In this document: positions 22,273-33,593 of the stretch, one piece after another
Numbering within the stretch: position 1 is the stretch's first letter
Layout: each line of letters begins with the position of its first letter
Source: Pontederia crassipes
Taxonomy: Eukaryota > Streptophyta > Magnoliopsida > Commelinales > Pontederiaceae
Reading direction: 5' to 3'
Length of the DNA stretch: 64,000 nucleotides
Assembly: GCA_030549335.1 (NCBI GenBank)
Contig: CM060188.1
Coordinates: 11,160,001 to 11,224,000, forward strand
Program-made: the position numbers and the translations under genes
Notes under the pieces: model-generated
What the model saw: only the letters and a program-made list of their open reading frames with translations
What the model was told of the DNA's origin: nothing
Databases searched by the model: none

Positions 22273-23604
22273 CACGTAGAAGAAGTTTAGACCGAAAGCA
22301 TAATAAGATATTTATCTTAATTACATTTTCATAGATAAAAGTAATGTGTATATGTTTTTAGATGTCATAGATGAAATTAATAATTTATTTAATGGCATAT
22401 GGATTGTTAATTAAAAAATGTGTTCAAAGATGGATATACATAGCACAACATCCTAAAATTGGGATAGATAAACAAACCACTAACATGCTGAATCAAAGAC
22501 AATGATGGACTTCTTCTATGGTCCAACATGGATGCTACAAAAAGATAAGAAAGTATTTGGATAGAGACTCAGGATGAGCACTGACATAGCCAACAAATTG
22601 AATAGGTAAGTTCTAATCAATCATCCAATGAGCTCCACAATGTTGACTCAGTCCTCATCCATTGACTGTTTTGATTGGATCATGACAAGTTCCTTTTTTG
22701 CACACTTTTTTTATTCTTCCAAACTAATCAAATCCACTTGTGTGCCACATAAGTAACATTTAAAGCAAGACAAAATAAAACAAAACAAAAGAAGAATCAA
22801 ATTGGGTCGAAGGGTGTGGGTATAAAATAAACACCGATATATAAAATATTTTTTTTAGAAAAAATAGATAATGACTCTACTAAAAAATAAATATTTTATA
22901 ATTTTTAACTTAATCACAAAAGTTGTTATTAATTGGGTTATTTTAAATATATGATTGTAAATATACTTTTCAATTTTAATGATATAGATTTGTTTCATTA
23001 AAATTAAAAAATAATAATTCATGTAAATAATTTAAGAATTCGCTATATATAGCCTTCTTGCTTTCAAGCCACGCACGACCATTACCAAAATATGAATTAA
23101 AAATATGTTAAAGGGCCTAGTGGACATGTTACACGGTCCAGACTCTCCGGCCCAACATCAACCATACGTAAATAGTAAAATTTAGGATCGCGAGACAATT
23201 ACAAAAAATCCTTGAAATGTATTGTTTCATGCAAGAAATAAATTGAGTTAATTGAAACTAAATATATGTTTTTTATTCGAAAAATGTCATTTCCTATTTC
23301 AATAATTGAAATTTCTTTTTGTTTCCCATCATTTATCAATTCATATTGAAAAGATCATTTTTTTGGGTATCTTACTTTTCTTAGCATAATACACGTGCGC
23401 GTATATATATATATTTATATAATATTAAACATTACTAAAAAAAGAAAGAAAATAATGTCAATTGATACAGTTTCCAAACTGTATTGATACTATACAAGGA
23501 TTCGTAGAAAATGATTCATTACCAATTCAATATTAACGAGGATAAGGAAAGTAATTTTGATCTCAATCCTAAGTTGATTAGGACCAGGATCAGAATGTCT
23601 CCGT
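22270..23604. other. AT-rich intergenic DNA, no gene recognised
   Basis: No frame with recognisable similarity; short open frames only. Confidence 0.5.
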
Positions 23605-23613
23605 TTTTTTATG

Positions 23614-24787
23614 GATTTAATGAGGTGTCCCCTATAATTTATTAGCCATTGGATTTTAGATGTGTGGTGAACATCTGAACCATTGGTTTATTTAAATCTA
23701 ATCTCTTTTTTCATAGGTTTAATACTTAACCACTTTTATCACCGGTTTATCAAAAGTAAAACCAAAAAATTCTCACACGATTTATTCTTCGCTGATGCAG
23801 ACCTACGCTGATAGCACACACCCACGTTGGTCGGTCGCACGCATCATCACCGACACACGCTACCGATCTCCACTGTCACTGTCGGTCGCATGAATCATCG
23901 CCGGCGCACGCTACCAATCTCCACTGCTGCCCAACAACGTTCAGGTCGTCTGCCATGAAACAAAAATCAAACATTCCTTGTTACTTTGTTCCTTTTTTCC
24001 CTCCAGGCACCCACGGTTGTTCAACAATCCACCACGTTGTCTGTTGTGCAGCCTCTCCAATGCCTTATGCTGCCAGAACGTCTATAAAGCTCACCTCTAA
24101 TTCAAGTATAAAATAGATGCTGTGGAAAGTGTTTGTCATTGAGTTGAAAAATCAATTTTTGGAAATACATTTTTCTATGGATAGAAGATGAGCAACATTC
24201 TTCACGGTACCAAAACATATATGCTAGTTGTGATGACAATTGGACAAATTTACGTCATCAAGGATTCAAATAGAAGTATGCCATCGAGGTGGTAGCTTTA
24301 TTAATTGAAGTTTCATTACGAGTTGATGCAGAGCTCATTTTACAGAGAAAATATAGAATGTTGTTATGAGTATGATTAGTTAATGCAAAGCTTTATTGGT
24401 GGTGGTTGCTGGAGGATATGGATTATGCTTCCACGAAAGGAAATCACACAGGAGGCAAAGGAAATCATGACTTGGTTTTTTTATCAAGGGAGTCTTTTGA
24501 AAATTTCTAGTGTGATTTTGTTTTTTTTCTGAAAAATTTAATTATGCTTGTCAAGAGGAAAGAGGGCACACAGAAAGATTTGAAGCAATATACATATTTA
24601 TTTCGATATCCACTTAATTGATGCTTTGTGTTCCTAAATATTTATTTTGATATTATTCATGTTCTAACATCATTACAAGAAGAGAAAAAAGGTCCAAAGT
24701 ATGCCAAATTCTAAAGTAGTCTAAACCAACCATGTGTTGATGTATTACTCTGCATATCAACTTTTCTTTGAACGAAAAAAAAATCCT
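23614..24787 (+). repeat. Left long inverted-repeat arm of element B
   Basis: It reads as the reverse complement of about 28021-29143. Landmarks shared in inverted order include the terminal 100 bp, 'accgatctccactg', 'aagctcacctctaattcaag' and 'accaaccatgtgttgatg'. The inner limit is at 'gaacgaaaaaaaaatcct'. Confidence 0.9.
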
Positions 24788-24789
24788 GT

Positions 24790-24915
24790 GGAAAAAGAGA
24801 TTAGATTCAAATAAACCACCGGTTCAAATGTTCACCACACATCTAAAATCCAATGGCTAATAAATTAGGGGACAGGGTGTTCCCTACTTAAGTAGGGGAC
24901 ACCCCCATTAAATCC
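24790..24915. repeat. Extra internal terminus of element B with intact hairpin
   Basis: This stretch repeats the outer right end (29041-29143): the same order of 'gagattagattcaaataaacc', 'ttcaccacacatctaaaatcc' and 'attaggggac', then CATTAAATCC at 24906-24915. It contains a hairpin at 24875-24904 (GGGTGTTCCCTACTT / AAGTAGGGGACACCC) that both outer ends lack. Together with the left outer end it delimits a 1302-bp unit that looks like a complete small element. Confidence 0.85.
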
Positions 24916-25709
24916 ATTTAGAAAATAAGACAATAGAAATAAAACAACAGAAAGAAATTTGGATATTTCTAAATATCCAAATATATGGTTCCAGCATAAA
25001 TATATTTCACGTGTAAAGTTCCCCTCTACTTCCAGCATAAATATATGGTTCTCTTCTTGATTGCTTGGACCAATTTATTAATCTATTTTGAAAATTTTGA
25101 TACCATGGCTTGTGCTTTATTGATGATCTTTGACTAGCAGTCTTTCAATGTCCACGAATAATGCTGTTATTATATTGTATTGCAAGGAAAGAAAAGCACC
25201 ACTTTGATCCACATATGTCGACTTATGCTGTTATGTCATTATTATGATAATTATTTTGATAATTTTACTTTTAATTATTTACTAAGTTTCTATCTCTTTT
25301 ATAAGACTGGGCAAAACTTTTCCTCACATCTAGCATATCCTTTCGTGATGCATGTCAAGTTTGTCAATAGCAGCACTTTGACTTGTCAGCACATGTAACA
25401 ATAGTTTATTCACATGATGTGTAATTATAGCGATATCTCGTACAACTCTGTTGGATTCATGCATTCACTTTTCCAATTGTTCAGACCAATTTTTTTTCTC
25501 ATGAAAGTGTATGCAAGTAATCTCATAATGTTGCTACATTTGCCAGCAGCTCACAATATTATCAATCCATATCTCAACGTTCTAAGATGTAGACATTATT
25601 TTCTAATCACCTTTGATTTTATATTATCAATACATTTGCCAGAATTCATTTTTACATTGATTTTATATTCTTTTGAAGTCATGTGCTTACTAACAATATT
25701 CACTAATAT

Positions 25710-27562
25710 TTGTTTAAAGGTACTTTTATACATATGGATCCGGTTGCAAATGTTGATGAAGAAATTAAGGATGATAATGTTGAAGAAGGTGAAGAAGGGA
25801 ACTATATGAATTCTTATCAATTGCTCAAACCTTATATTGGCATGACATTTGATAGTGAGGATGAAGCATACAAGTACTATAATATGTATGCTAGTACAAT
25901 TGGTTTTTCTATTCGGAAGTCTAAAGCATATAACTCAAGAGTTCCAGGAAATATCATAAATAGAAAAATCGTTTGCTCAAAAGAAGGACACAAGGATTCA
26001 AAGCAAAGTAATGAAAAGACGATTAAGCATAGAAGAGATCTCAGGAAGGATTGTTTGGTCCACTTGTATGTTGGTCTTAGACAAGATAATAAGTGGGAGG
26101 TGAGAAAACTTTATGATGAACACAGTCACCCTTTGACAACACCATCAAAAATACGAAAATACGTTCACACAAGCCGCCAATGTCAGAAGCTTCTAAAGAA
26201 GATATTGAAAGACTTCGCACTAGTGGCATGGGTCCATCAAACATTGCTCGAGCTCTTAAATTGGGAGGTGAACTGGACATCACTGCTCAAGATTGCATTG
26301 ATTATTTGAGATCAAAGAAGAGAAACACTCTAGGTAAAGAATGTTTGACTATCATAAATTATTTTCAAAATAAGAGGCGCGATGATCCAGGTTTCATGCA
26401 ATGATCCATCTTTAGGATTTATATGCGCAAGGAATGTTCAAGCAAGAATACAATAAATGGCTTTATGAATCAACTCATGTGAATGAATTCGAGGAGTGCT
26501 GGATTTCTTTAAAGCAGAAGTATAATATCCCAGATAATCATTGACTACAAAACATGTACAACAAACGTAAACAATGGGTACCTCTTTATTTTAAAAATCT
26601 ATTTACCACAGGTATGCATACTACTCAGAGGGCATAAAGTATTAATGCTTTTTTTGATGGATTTGTTAATTCAAATACATCGTTGATTGATTTTGTACAA
26701 CAATATGATAGAGCTATCGAATCTTACCGTGAAGTTGAAGAACGAGAAGATTTCTTAACTATAAACACCAAACATGTGCTAGTTAGCAAGTATCCTTTAG
26801 AAGAACATGCAAGTAAAATTTATACAAAAAATATATTTTGTAAATTTCAAGATGAAATTGAACAGGTCTCTACAACATATGCACGTAAGATTTCTAGAGA
26901 TGGTGACAATATTTTTTACTCAGTCTATCCGTCACGAGATTTGGATGATGGGAAGAATATTGTTGAGTTTAATTGTCATAAAAAAGTTTCTATTAGATGT
27001 TCTTGCAAAAAATTTGAACAAGAAGGGATGTTTTGTTGTCATGTTCTGAATGTGCTTACCAAAAAGAACATTGTGAACTTACCAGAGGAATATGTCCTTC
27101 GTCGTTGGACAATAAAAGCGAGATATTCACAGACAAAGGAATATGATAAGACTTCCATTTTTGAAAATGGTATAACCCCGTTACAAAGATCAACTTGGCA
27201 AAGCAATCTTTGGAGAGTCAAAAAATTCGATTTGATTTCTGGTAGACATTTGAAGTTTGTGGCACCGATTTTAGATGAAGTCTTAGAAAAAATAGCAGCT
27301 GTTGACTCTATGGATGTAATGGTGGATGAGGGCGAACCAAGTCAACCAATTGTTAACGATATTTCTCTCACATCAATCGGCTTGCATGAGTCTGAATTTG
27401 TTATACGTGACCCTATTCATGTCAAGGCTAAGGGTAGACCAAGAAATGCAAGAAGAATTAAATCCAGAGCATAAGTTTCTATGTCACGGAATGAATTCAA
27501 GAAAAGAAGTTGTGGTGAATGCGGAAAAATGGTCATGATAAAAGAAATTGTCCAATATTAAA
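25710..27562 (+). pseudogene. FAR1/FHY3-MURA-type transposase, broken
   Basis: The N-terminal FAR1 DNA-binding region is clear at 25810-26150 (IGMTFDSEDEAYKYYNMYA, with downstream Cys/His residues). The frame then shifts near 26165-26180 into a segment reading YFQNKRRDDPGF, which in relatives directly precedes the DDE catalytic core. The core is missing: the sequence jumps at about 26404-26411 to the region after it (FEECWISLKQKYNI). This continues with two in-frame stops (near 26542 and 26637), then an open run to 27474 holding a SWIM zinc motif (CSCKKFEQEGMFCCHVLNVL). Past the stop at 27474 a frameshifted CCHC knuckle is still legible (CGECGK, then GHDKRNCP). This is a transposase remnant, not a host FAR1 gene, because it sits between the inverted arms of element B. 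Confidence 0.9.
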
Positions 27563-28020
27563 GATAACATTAATTTCTTGTATCACATTTTTCCTATACT
27601 TTTTTATTTTCATTAATGACATTTTTTGTTAATAGGATAAGGGACAAAAGGATATGACAGGACAATATCACCTTGATTCACAAATAAGCGACAAAATGAT
27701 TTGACGGTATTTTTAAATAATGGTGAGAATGCAAGTTTCTAGCTCAATTGAATAAAAAAGAAGAAAATTAAAATAGAATTATGTATATTGCTTTAAATTA
27801 TTTCAAGTTTTGAAGTCAATTATTGATGTGAGACTGAATTTGGCATCCTTTGATTTTTTTTCCTCTTTATTTTTAAAAAGCTATTGTGATTTAACTTGAC
27901 TTATTTTCATTGAAAAAAAAATGAAGGAATGACCGAGGATTTGAAAAGGAAGAACGCCCAAATAAAATGGCATGAGGCTCATCACACAAGTTGCTTGATG
28001 GCAGGAGTTGCTGTTCTTGT

Positions 28021-29143
28021 AGGAATTTTTTTTTCGTTCAAAGGAAAGTTGATATGCAGAGTAATACATCAACACATGGTTGGTTTAGACTACTTTAGAA
28101 TTTGGCATACTTTGGACCTTCTTTTTTCCCTTCTTGTAATGATGTTAGAACATGAATAATATCAAAATAAATATTTAGGAACACAAAGCATCAATTAAGT
28201 GGATATCGAAATAAATATGTATATTGCTTCGAATCTTTCTGTGTGCCCTCTTTCCTCTTGACAAGCATAATTACATTTTTCAGAAAAAAACAAAATCACA
28301 CTAGAAATTTCCAAAAGACACCCTTGATAAAAAAACCAAATCATGATTTCCTTTGCCTTCTGTGTGATTTCCTTTCGTGGAAGCATAATCCATATCCTCC
28401 AGCAACCACCACCAATAAATCTTTGCATTAACTAATCATACTCATAACAGAATTCTATATTTTCTCACCTCGATGGCATACTTCTATTTGAATCCTTGAT
28501 GACGTAAATTTGTCCAATTGTCATCACAACTAGCATATATGTTTTGGTACCGTGAAGAATGTTGCTCATCTTCTATCCATAGAAAAATGTATTTCCAAAA
28601 ATTGATTTTTCAACTCAATGACAAACACTTTCCACAGCATCTATTTTATACTTGAATTAGAGGTGAGCTTTATAGACGTTCTGTCAGCGTAAGGCATTGG
28701 AGAGGTTGCACAACAGACAACGTGGCGGATTGTTGGACAACCGTGGGTGCCTGGAGGGAAAAAAGGAACAAAGTAACAAGGAATGTTTGGTTTTTATTTC
28801 ATGGCAGACGACCTGAACATTGTTGGGCAGCAGTGGAGATTGGTAGCGTGCGCCGGCGATGATTCATGTGACCGGCAGTGTCAGTGGAGATCGGTAGTGT
28901 GTGTCGGCGATGATGCGTGCGACCGACCAACGTGGGTGCGTGCTATCAGCGTAGGTCTGCATCAGCGAAGAATAAATCGTGTGATAATTTTTTGGGTTTA
29001 CTTTTGATAAACCGGTGATAAAAGTGGTTAAGTATTAAACCTGTGAAAAAAGAGATTAGATTCAAATAAACCAATGGTTCAGATGTTCACCACACATCTA
29101 AAATCCAATGGCTAATAAATTAGGGGACACCCCCATTAAATCC
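28021..29143 (-). repeat. Right long inverted-repeat arm of element B
   Basis: It is the inverted partner of 23614-24787. The copies differ at scattered bases and short indels, so they are not newly duplicated. The right arm lacks the additional internal terminus seen next to the left arm. Confidence 0.9.
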
Positions 29144-29152
29144 TTTTTTTAT

Positions 29153-29859
29153 ATTCTTTAAACTTAAAGAGCAATGGAGAAAATTGGCAAAAAAAAATGA
29201 TGCATGTATTTGTAACAATAAAATATAAAAGAAAATAAATAAATATCTCAATATGTAAGCAAGAAAGATAGACTCAAAATTTACAAATACTAATGAAAAA
29301 ACTTATCTATGGAGATCTCAAGCTTGGAATCTTATTGCACTTCTCGCCCAATTTAAATGATATTTTAAAATATTGTCATGTTTTTTTTGTTTAGAATGAG
29401 GTTGGATTTCTTCTCCTAATTTGTGACATCAGACAGAGATGATAGTCACTCCTACTCATAAAAAGATTAAGAAATTGAGACTTAGAGTGGACTATCCTTT
29501 TCGTTTACCTCTTTTAAATTCATTGTTGCCAGCCAATAAGCATGAATAGCTGCTTTTTAAACAAAAAAATGGAATCAATTATCAGCAGCTCGGAATGGTA
29601 AGAGATTTCTTTTTACTTAAATAAGCATTCGAATTTAAATTTTTGAGAATATTGAAAATTTTTAATTAAATTTTCACCTGTCAAGTACGCAGTCGAACAA
29701 TCTTATCGAAGTAGTTGAGCTAGTGAACTAACTAGTATCAGGTTGAACGGTGATGTCACTTTTCAGTTATGAACGGTTGACTAAAAAAAGAAGCCAATTA
29801 CTCATTGCATTAATTCCCAAGAAATGAAGATAAGTTTTTATTTTATTTTCTTTTGTATA
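29153..29859. other. AT-rich DNA between elements B and C
   Basis: No gene is recognised. 29590-29700 has SINE-like features ('cattcgaatttaaatttttgagaatattg') but no defined ends. Confidence 0.45.
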
Positions 29860-29880
29860 ATATATAAAGAATTTAATGGT

Positions 29881-29908
29881 GATGCTACCCACTTAAGTCA
29901 ATAGCATC
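29881..29908. repeat. Subterminal hairpin of element C, left end
   Basis: GATGCTA...TAGCATC arms with an inner ACTTAAGT palindrome; three positions between them are mismatched. The right end (31009-31034) has the better-preserved version. Confidence 0.75.
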
Positions 29909-30560
29909 CTTCTATGTAGATCCGTAACCGTCAGATGGAAGATCTAGGGCAGATTAGAAAGGTACAGTTCACTGTAGTAAGCCACGCACATTCGGAGGCT
30001 GGTTCATCGTGTTTTCTCTATTCCTAGTTGATTAAACGTCGCTACAATCATAGCCGTTGAAGTCACTCACGAAGTCGTTGTTGAAATCGCTACTGAACTC
30101 GCCTCTCATGTCCCCGCACACTCGCCTCGCCACTGCCATCTCGCTACGCCTCGCCACTTCACCGCTGCCATCTCGTCGCGAGGAAGAATCGGGCAACTTT
30201 GAGAGTGACAAGGAGCAGTAGATCATGGACACTGATGACTTCGAGAACGACTAGTATCTTGTTGGTGTGGACAATTCGAGAGCGAGGAGCAAATCACGAG
30301 CGTCGATGACTTTAGAGCGACAAGGATCTCGTTGGTGCCGATGATTTGGGAGCGAGGAGGAGGATGTGGCTATCGACGAGTTCAGGAGCATGTTGCAGAT
30401 GCCGATGAGTCTAGAAGCGAGGAGGAGCAAATCACGAAGGATTGTGGACAACTTCGAGAGCGACGAGGAAATTGCTAGCGCCGACAACCTAGGGAGCATC
30501 GAGTGGGCGCAAATCACGGGCACCGACAACTTCGGGAGCGAGGAAGGGTGTTGGCGCCGA

Positions 30561-30918
30561 CGAGTTTGGGAGCAAAGAGGAGGATGTTGTGGGCGTCGAT
30601 GAGTTCGGGCAAGAGAAGAGGTCATGGGCAACGGCGATGTGCTTCGACGACGTGCTCTGGCGATGGTGAGCTAGGGCACGTTGTGGACCGATGATCATGA
30701 GAGAAGAGAAGAGAGAAAGAAATAGATCAAAAGACTCTACGAGTTTGGGAGCAAAGAGGAGGATGTTGTGGGCGTCGATGAGTTCGGGCAAGAGAAGAGG
30801 TCATGGGCAACGGCGATGTGCTTCGACGACGTGCTCTGGCGATGGTGAGCTAGGGCACGTTGTGGACCGATGATCATGAGAGAAGAGAAGAGAGAAAGAA
30901 ATAGATCAAAAGACTCTT
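30561..30918. repeat. Exact-looking 179-bp tandem duplication inside element C
   Basis: The unit starting CGAGTTTGGGAGC at 30561 recurs from 30740 and runs to about 30918. Translations of the two units are identical over at least 43 residues, which implies a recent event relative to the age of the element. Confidence 0.9.
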
Positions 30919-31008
30919 TTTAATTGATCCGATATTAAACCACTTTTGAACCGCGATTAAACTACTACTAAACCGCATCTTCCTTGGTCCGCAATCCACT
31001 TTCAAAGG

Positions 31009-31034
31009 ATGCTATCCACTTAAGTGGGTAGCAT
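31009..31034. repeat. Subterminal hairpin of element C, right end
   Basis: ATGCTATCCACTT pairs with AAGTGGGTAGCAT, 13 bp with one T-G wobble, 13 bp inside the terminus. It is centred on the same ACTTAAGT found in the hairpin at 24875-24904. Confidence 0.85.
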
Positions 31035-31056
31035 GCCCATTAAATCTATATATAAA

Positions 31057-32540
31057 TGTGGTTACGTGTATTTGTAAAGTAGTTTTTATGTAATAGAAAT
31101 CAACATAAGTTTGATCTCAAACATAATTCGATTAGGTCCCAGGATCAGAATATCTCGATCTTTTATGCTTTTAAAATAAAAATGAATGAAGAAAAAAATG
31201 GTAAAAAACGATGTATGTATATTGTAATAATAAAATAAATAATATGTCATATATATTTTTTAAAAATTAGAATTAGGCTGAATATCTTCTCTTAATTTAT
31301 GAGATGAGATTGGACCGAGATGAAGACTAAGATGACAGTCACTCCTGCTCGTGAAAGATTAAGAAATTGAGTCTTTGCATGGGACATAATATTTATTTTA
31401 ATTCTCTGTTATCAGCCAATGAGCATGGACTCGAACATAGACTGCTCTTTTTAGTTAGCTTGTGGGAAGTGTTGTGGACGATGCTACGCTAAAAAATACA
31501 TTATTTATAAATTATTATTGAGCTCAATTAATTTAATTAGATTATTTTACGTCGTATACATAATAATGATAAATGTAATTCAACAATTTTTTTTATATTA
31601 ATTGAAACTTAAATTTAAGATTTTTAATTAAATGAGGAGCTGCTTAATCATACTCTTGTTGGGGAACACCCGCTGCTTTTTAAACAGGCACGAAAGGAAC
31701 CACTTCGAAGTGATACTTCTAAAATACTACTTTTTACAATAATTCCAGAGTTTTTTTATAGATAATGTGTTAGTCAAAATCACCACTCTTTGCTTTCCGA
31801 TAATTTATTATTTGTTGGTCAAATTATTAATCATAATAAGCAGATATATCCGACGACTCAACTTTATCTCAACAGAAGCTTCTCGTTCCTTTTCTTTGAT
31901 TTTTCTCAAATTTTCATATCGTTTTCAAATTTCATTCTTGACCAAAACAGTCCAGTAACGACATCGTGTCGCCTTCCTATTGGTCGGGTCGTTATTTAAT
32001 TTAAAATATCGTCAAAGTGAAATCGAAGCTGTGATCCAATTTAGCAAAGTCGACGGCCGAGTTGGACGCACGAGCCCACTCTATGCGGGCGCAGATCCGG
32101 CAACTTTGCCCACTTCCACATCCCCTCGATCCCCGTCGAGATCAAATCCAACGGTCGTCCATCTTCTATCGCATAATAATATCTATGCCGACGTCCGCAG
32201 GGGACGAGGTCCGAGAGAGGTGAATGCACGTTGGCGTCGCGCGGTCGGAACACATTTAGCGAGCAGGTCGGTTGAAAATGTCGAGATGCACACAACAACA
32301 AAAAGAAGTGGACTGGTGCCGTTTTTGTTTTTTGTTTTTTTTTATTCTCATAAAAATTTTCTCATACTTTTTCCCTTCTTTTTCTTGTTCCGCTGTAAAT
32401 TTTGGTTCTTTTTTTTCTTTCTTTTTTAATTTTTTACTCCATTTTATCGGAAGCGTTTGGGAAGAACTCAATTTGGTAGATCTACCGAGACCCGACCAAT
32501 TTGCAAAGGTGTCGCCTTTCTCTCTCCTCGCTCTTCCACA
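31057..32540. other. Intergenic region and probable promoter of the ANTH gene
   Basis: No gene is recognised. From about 31960 the base composition becomes mixed, with 'aaatccaacggtcgtccatc' (about 32145) and a pyrimidine-rich stretch at 32320-32450, compatible with a TATA-less promoter and CT-rich leader for the gene starting at 33594. Confidence 0.4.
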
Positions 32541-33593
32541 CATTTCAGAGAGAGGGGGGCTTGGTCTTTTTGACGACTGGAGGAGTCAACGAGGGCAGAG
32601 CGCTGGGGTTTCGGATCGAATTAGGTCGCCGGCGGCGGCTTCGCATCTGAGGCGTCCGTCGAGCTGGAGGAGGAGGGGATAGCAGGTATGCTCCTATTTA
32701 TGTATTGGTGTTTTTTCGTCGGCCCCGACTTGCCCGCGTCGTAGCCGCGCCGCTCTGTGCTGCTGCTACCCCGACCTCTCCGTTCAGCAACGTCGGCGTC
32801 GCTGCTTCTGTTGCAGCTTGCTGTTGCTGCTGCAGCTGCCTCGCCACTCTCGTATCTGCCGCCCTCTGGCCACCACCAGGCTCTAGTCCTGTGTGTGCTG
32901 GGATCATTGACACATTGCTCCTGGCCATTCCAGGCAGCTTAGCAGATCGATTTGAGATTTGTGGAGTTCGATTAATTTGATCTTGGATTTTTATCTGTAG
33001 TTAGGGCCAGACAAGTTTCTTCACTAGATCTGGTAGGCGTTTGAACTAAGGCTAGGAGTTATCTGTTTGATCGGAAGATTTATATTGCTCCACCTTGCTG
33101 GAGAAACATCGATCACTGGTCAGGACGATAAGCGAGCAAGGGGAAAGATTGCCTTTGAACTGTTTTCTACTATTTTGGCATGTAGAAATGGAAGTTAGGG
33201 GAATGGTGCTACAGTTGATCATTTGCAACTTGTTTGGATGTGGGGATTACATAATTCACATTTGATCATTCCTTTTGTTTGATGTCCCGGCATTAATATC
33301 AATTCTGGATCCCTTGTAGTATGCTGTGTTTGCTTGTCAGGGTTTAGACGTTCATTAATGTTTCCGGAAGTGCGGCTTTAACTCGAGTATTAGTTTTGCA
33401 ATCTTCATTTTGCTTTTATTTCCTTTTGTAAGTAACCAACCAAATTTGATAGATCTTTCTCTACGGCACCGGGATCAAATATTTCAGCAACAAGCTTCTC
33501 TTTGATAGCGAAGTGTTCTGATTCTTGCATCAGGAGGGACTTGTTTCAGAGTGGTTAGGCTGATTTAGTGGAGAGCCAACAGGACAAAAGAAA
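32541..33593 (+). other. 5' UTR and leader intron of the ANTH gene
   Basis: A GC-richer leader exon ends at GCAG|GTATGC (donor GT at 32686-32687). A T-rich intron follows, with an acceptor TTGTTTCAG ending at 33549, leaving 44 nt of leader before the ATG. Leader introns are common in plant ANTH genes of this type. The start of transcription is not defined. Open frames at 32705-32980 fall inside the intron and are not coding. Confidence 0.6.

Larger units (their letters stand above)
23614..29143 (+). mobile_element. Mutator-like element B, 5.5 kb, carrying a decayed FAR1-type transposase gene
   Basis: It starts GGATTTAATG at 23614 and ends CATTAAATCC at 29143, with an exact 9-bp target duplication TTTTTTTAT (23605-23613 and 29144-29152). 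The two arms, 23614-24787 and about 28021-29143, are inverted copies of each other with substitutions and small indels. Between them, on the plus strand, lies a broken FAR1/MURA-like transposase gene (25710-27562). An extra, inward copy of the terminus sits at 24790-24915. It was probably autonomous in the past and now lacks an intact transposase. Shared end motifs link it to elements A and C. Confidence 0.93.
29869..31047. mobile_element. Mutator-like element C (1.2 kb, 9-bp TSD)
   Basis: It begins GAATTTAATGG at 29869 and ends CCCATTAAATCT at 31047, each with one change from the GGATTTAATG end of elements A and B. The exact 9-bp target duplication is ATATATAAA (29860-29868 and 31048-31056). 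The interior is more GC-rich than its surroundings and encodes only Asp/Glu/Ser/Arg-rich fragments (plus-strand words GADNLGS, DEFGSE and the like recur), resembling a degraded repetitive coding piece. It contains a 179-bp tandem duplication. No transposase is present, so it is non-autonomous. Confidence 0.92.

Noticed and set aside
25710-27474. Functional host FAR1/FHY3-like gene
   Set aside because: Frameshift, stops and loss of the catalytic core, and a position between inverted arms with a perfect 9-bp target duplication.
32705-32980. Open frames of 61-91 aa
   Set aside because: They lie in the leader intron of the ANTH gene and show no similarity.
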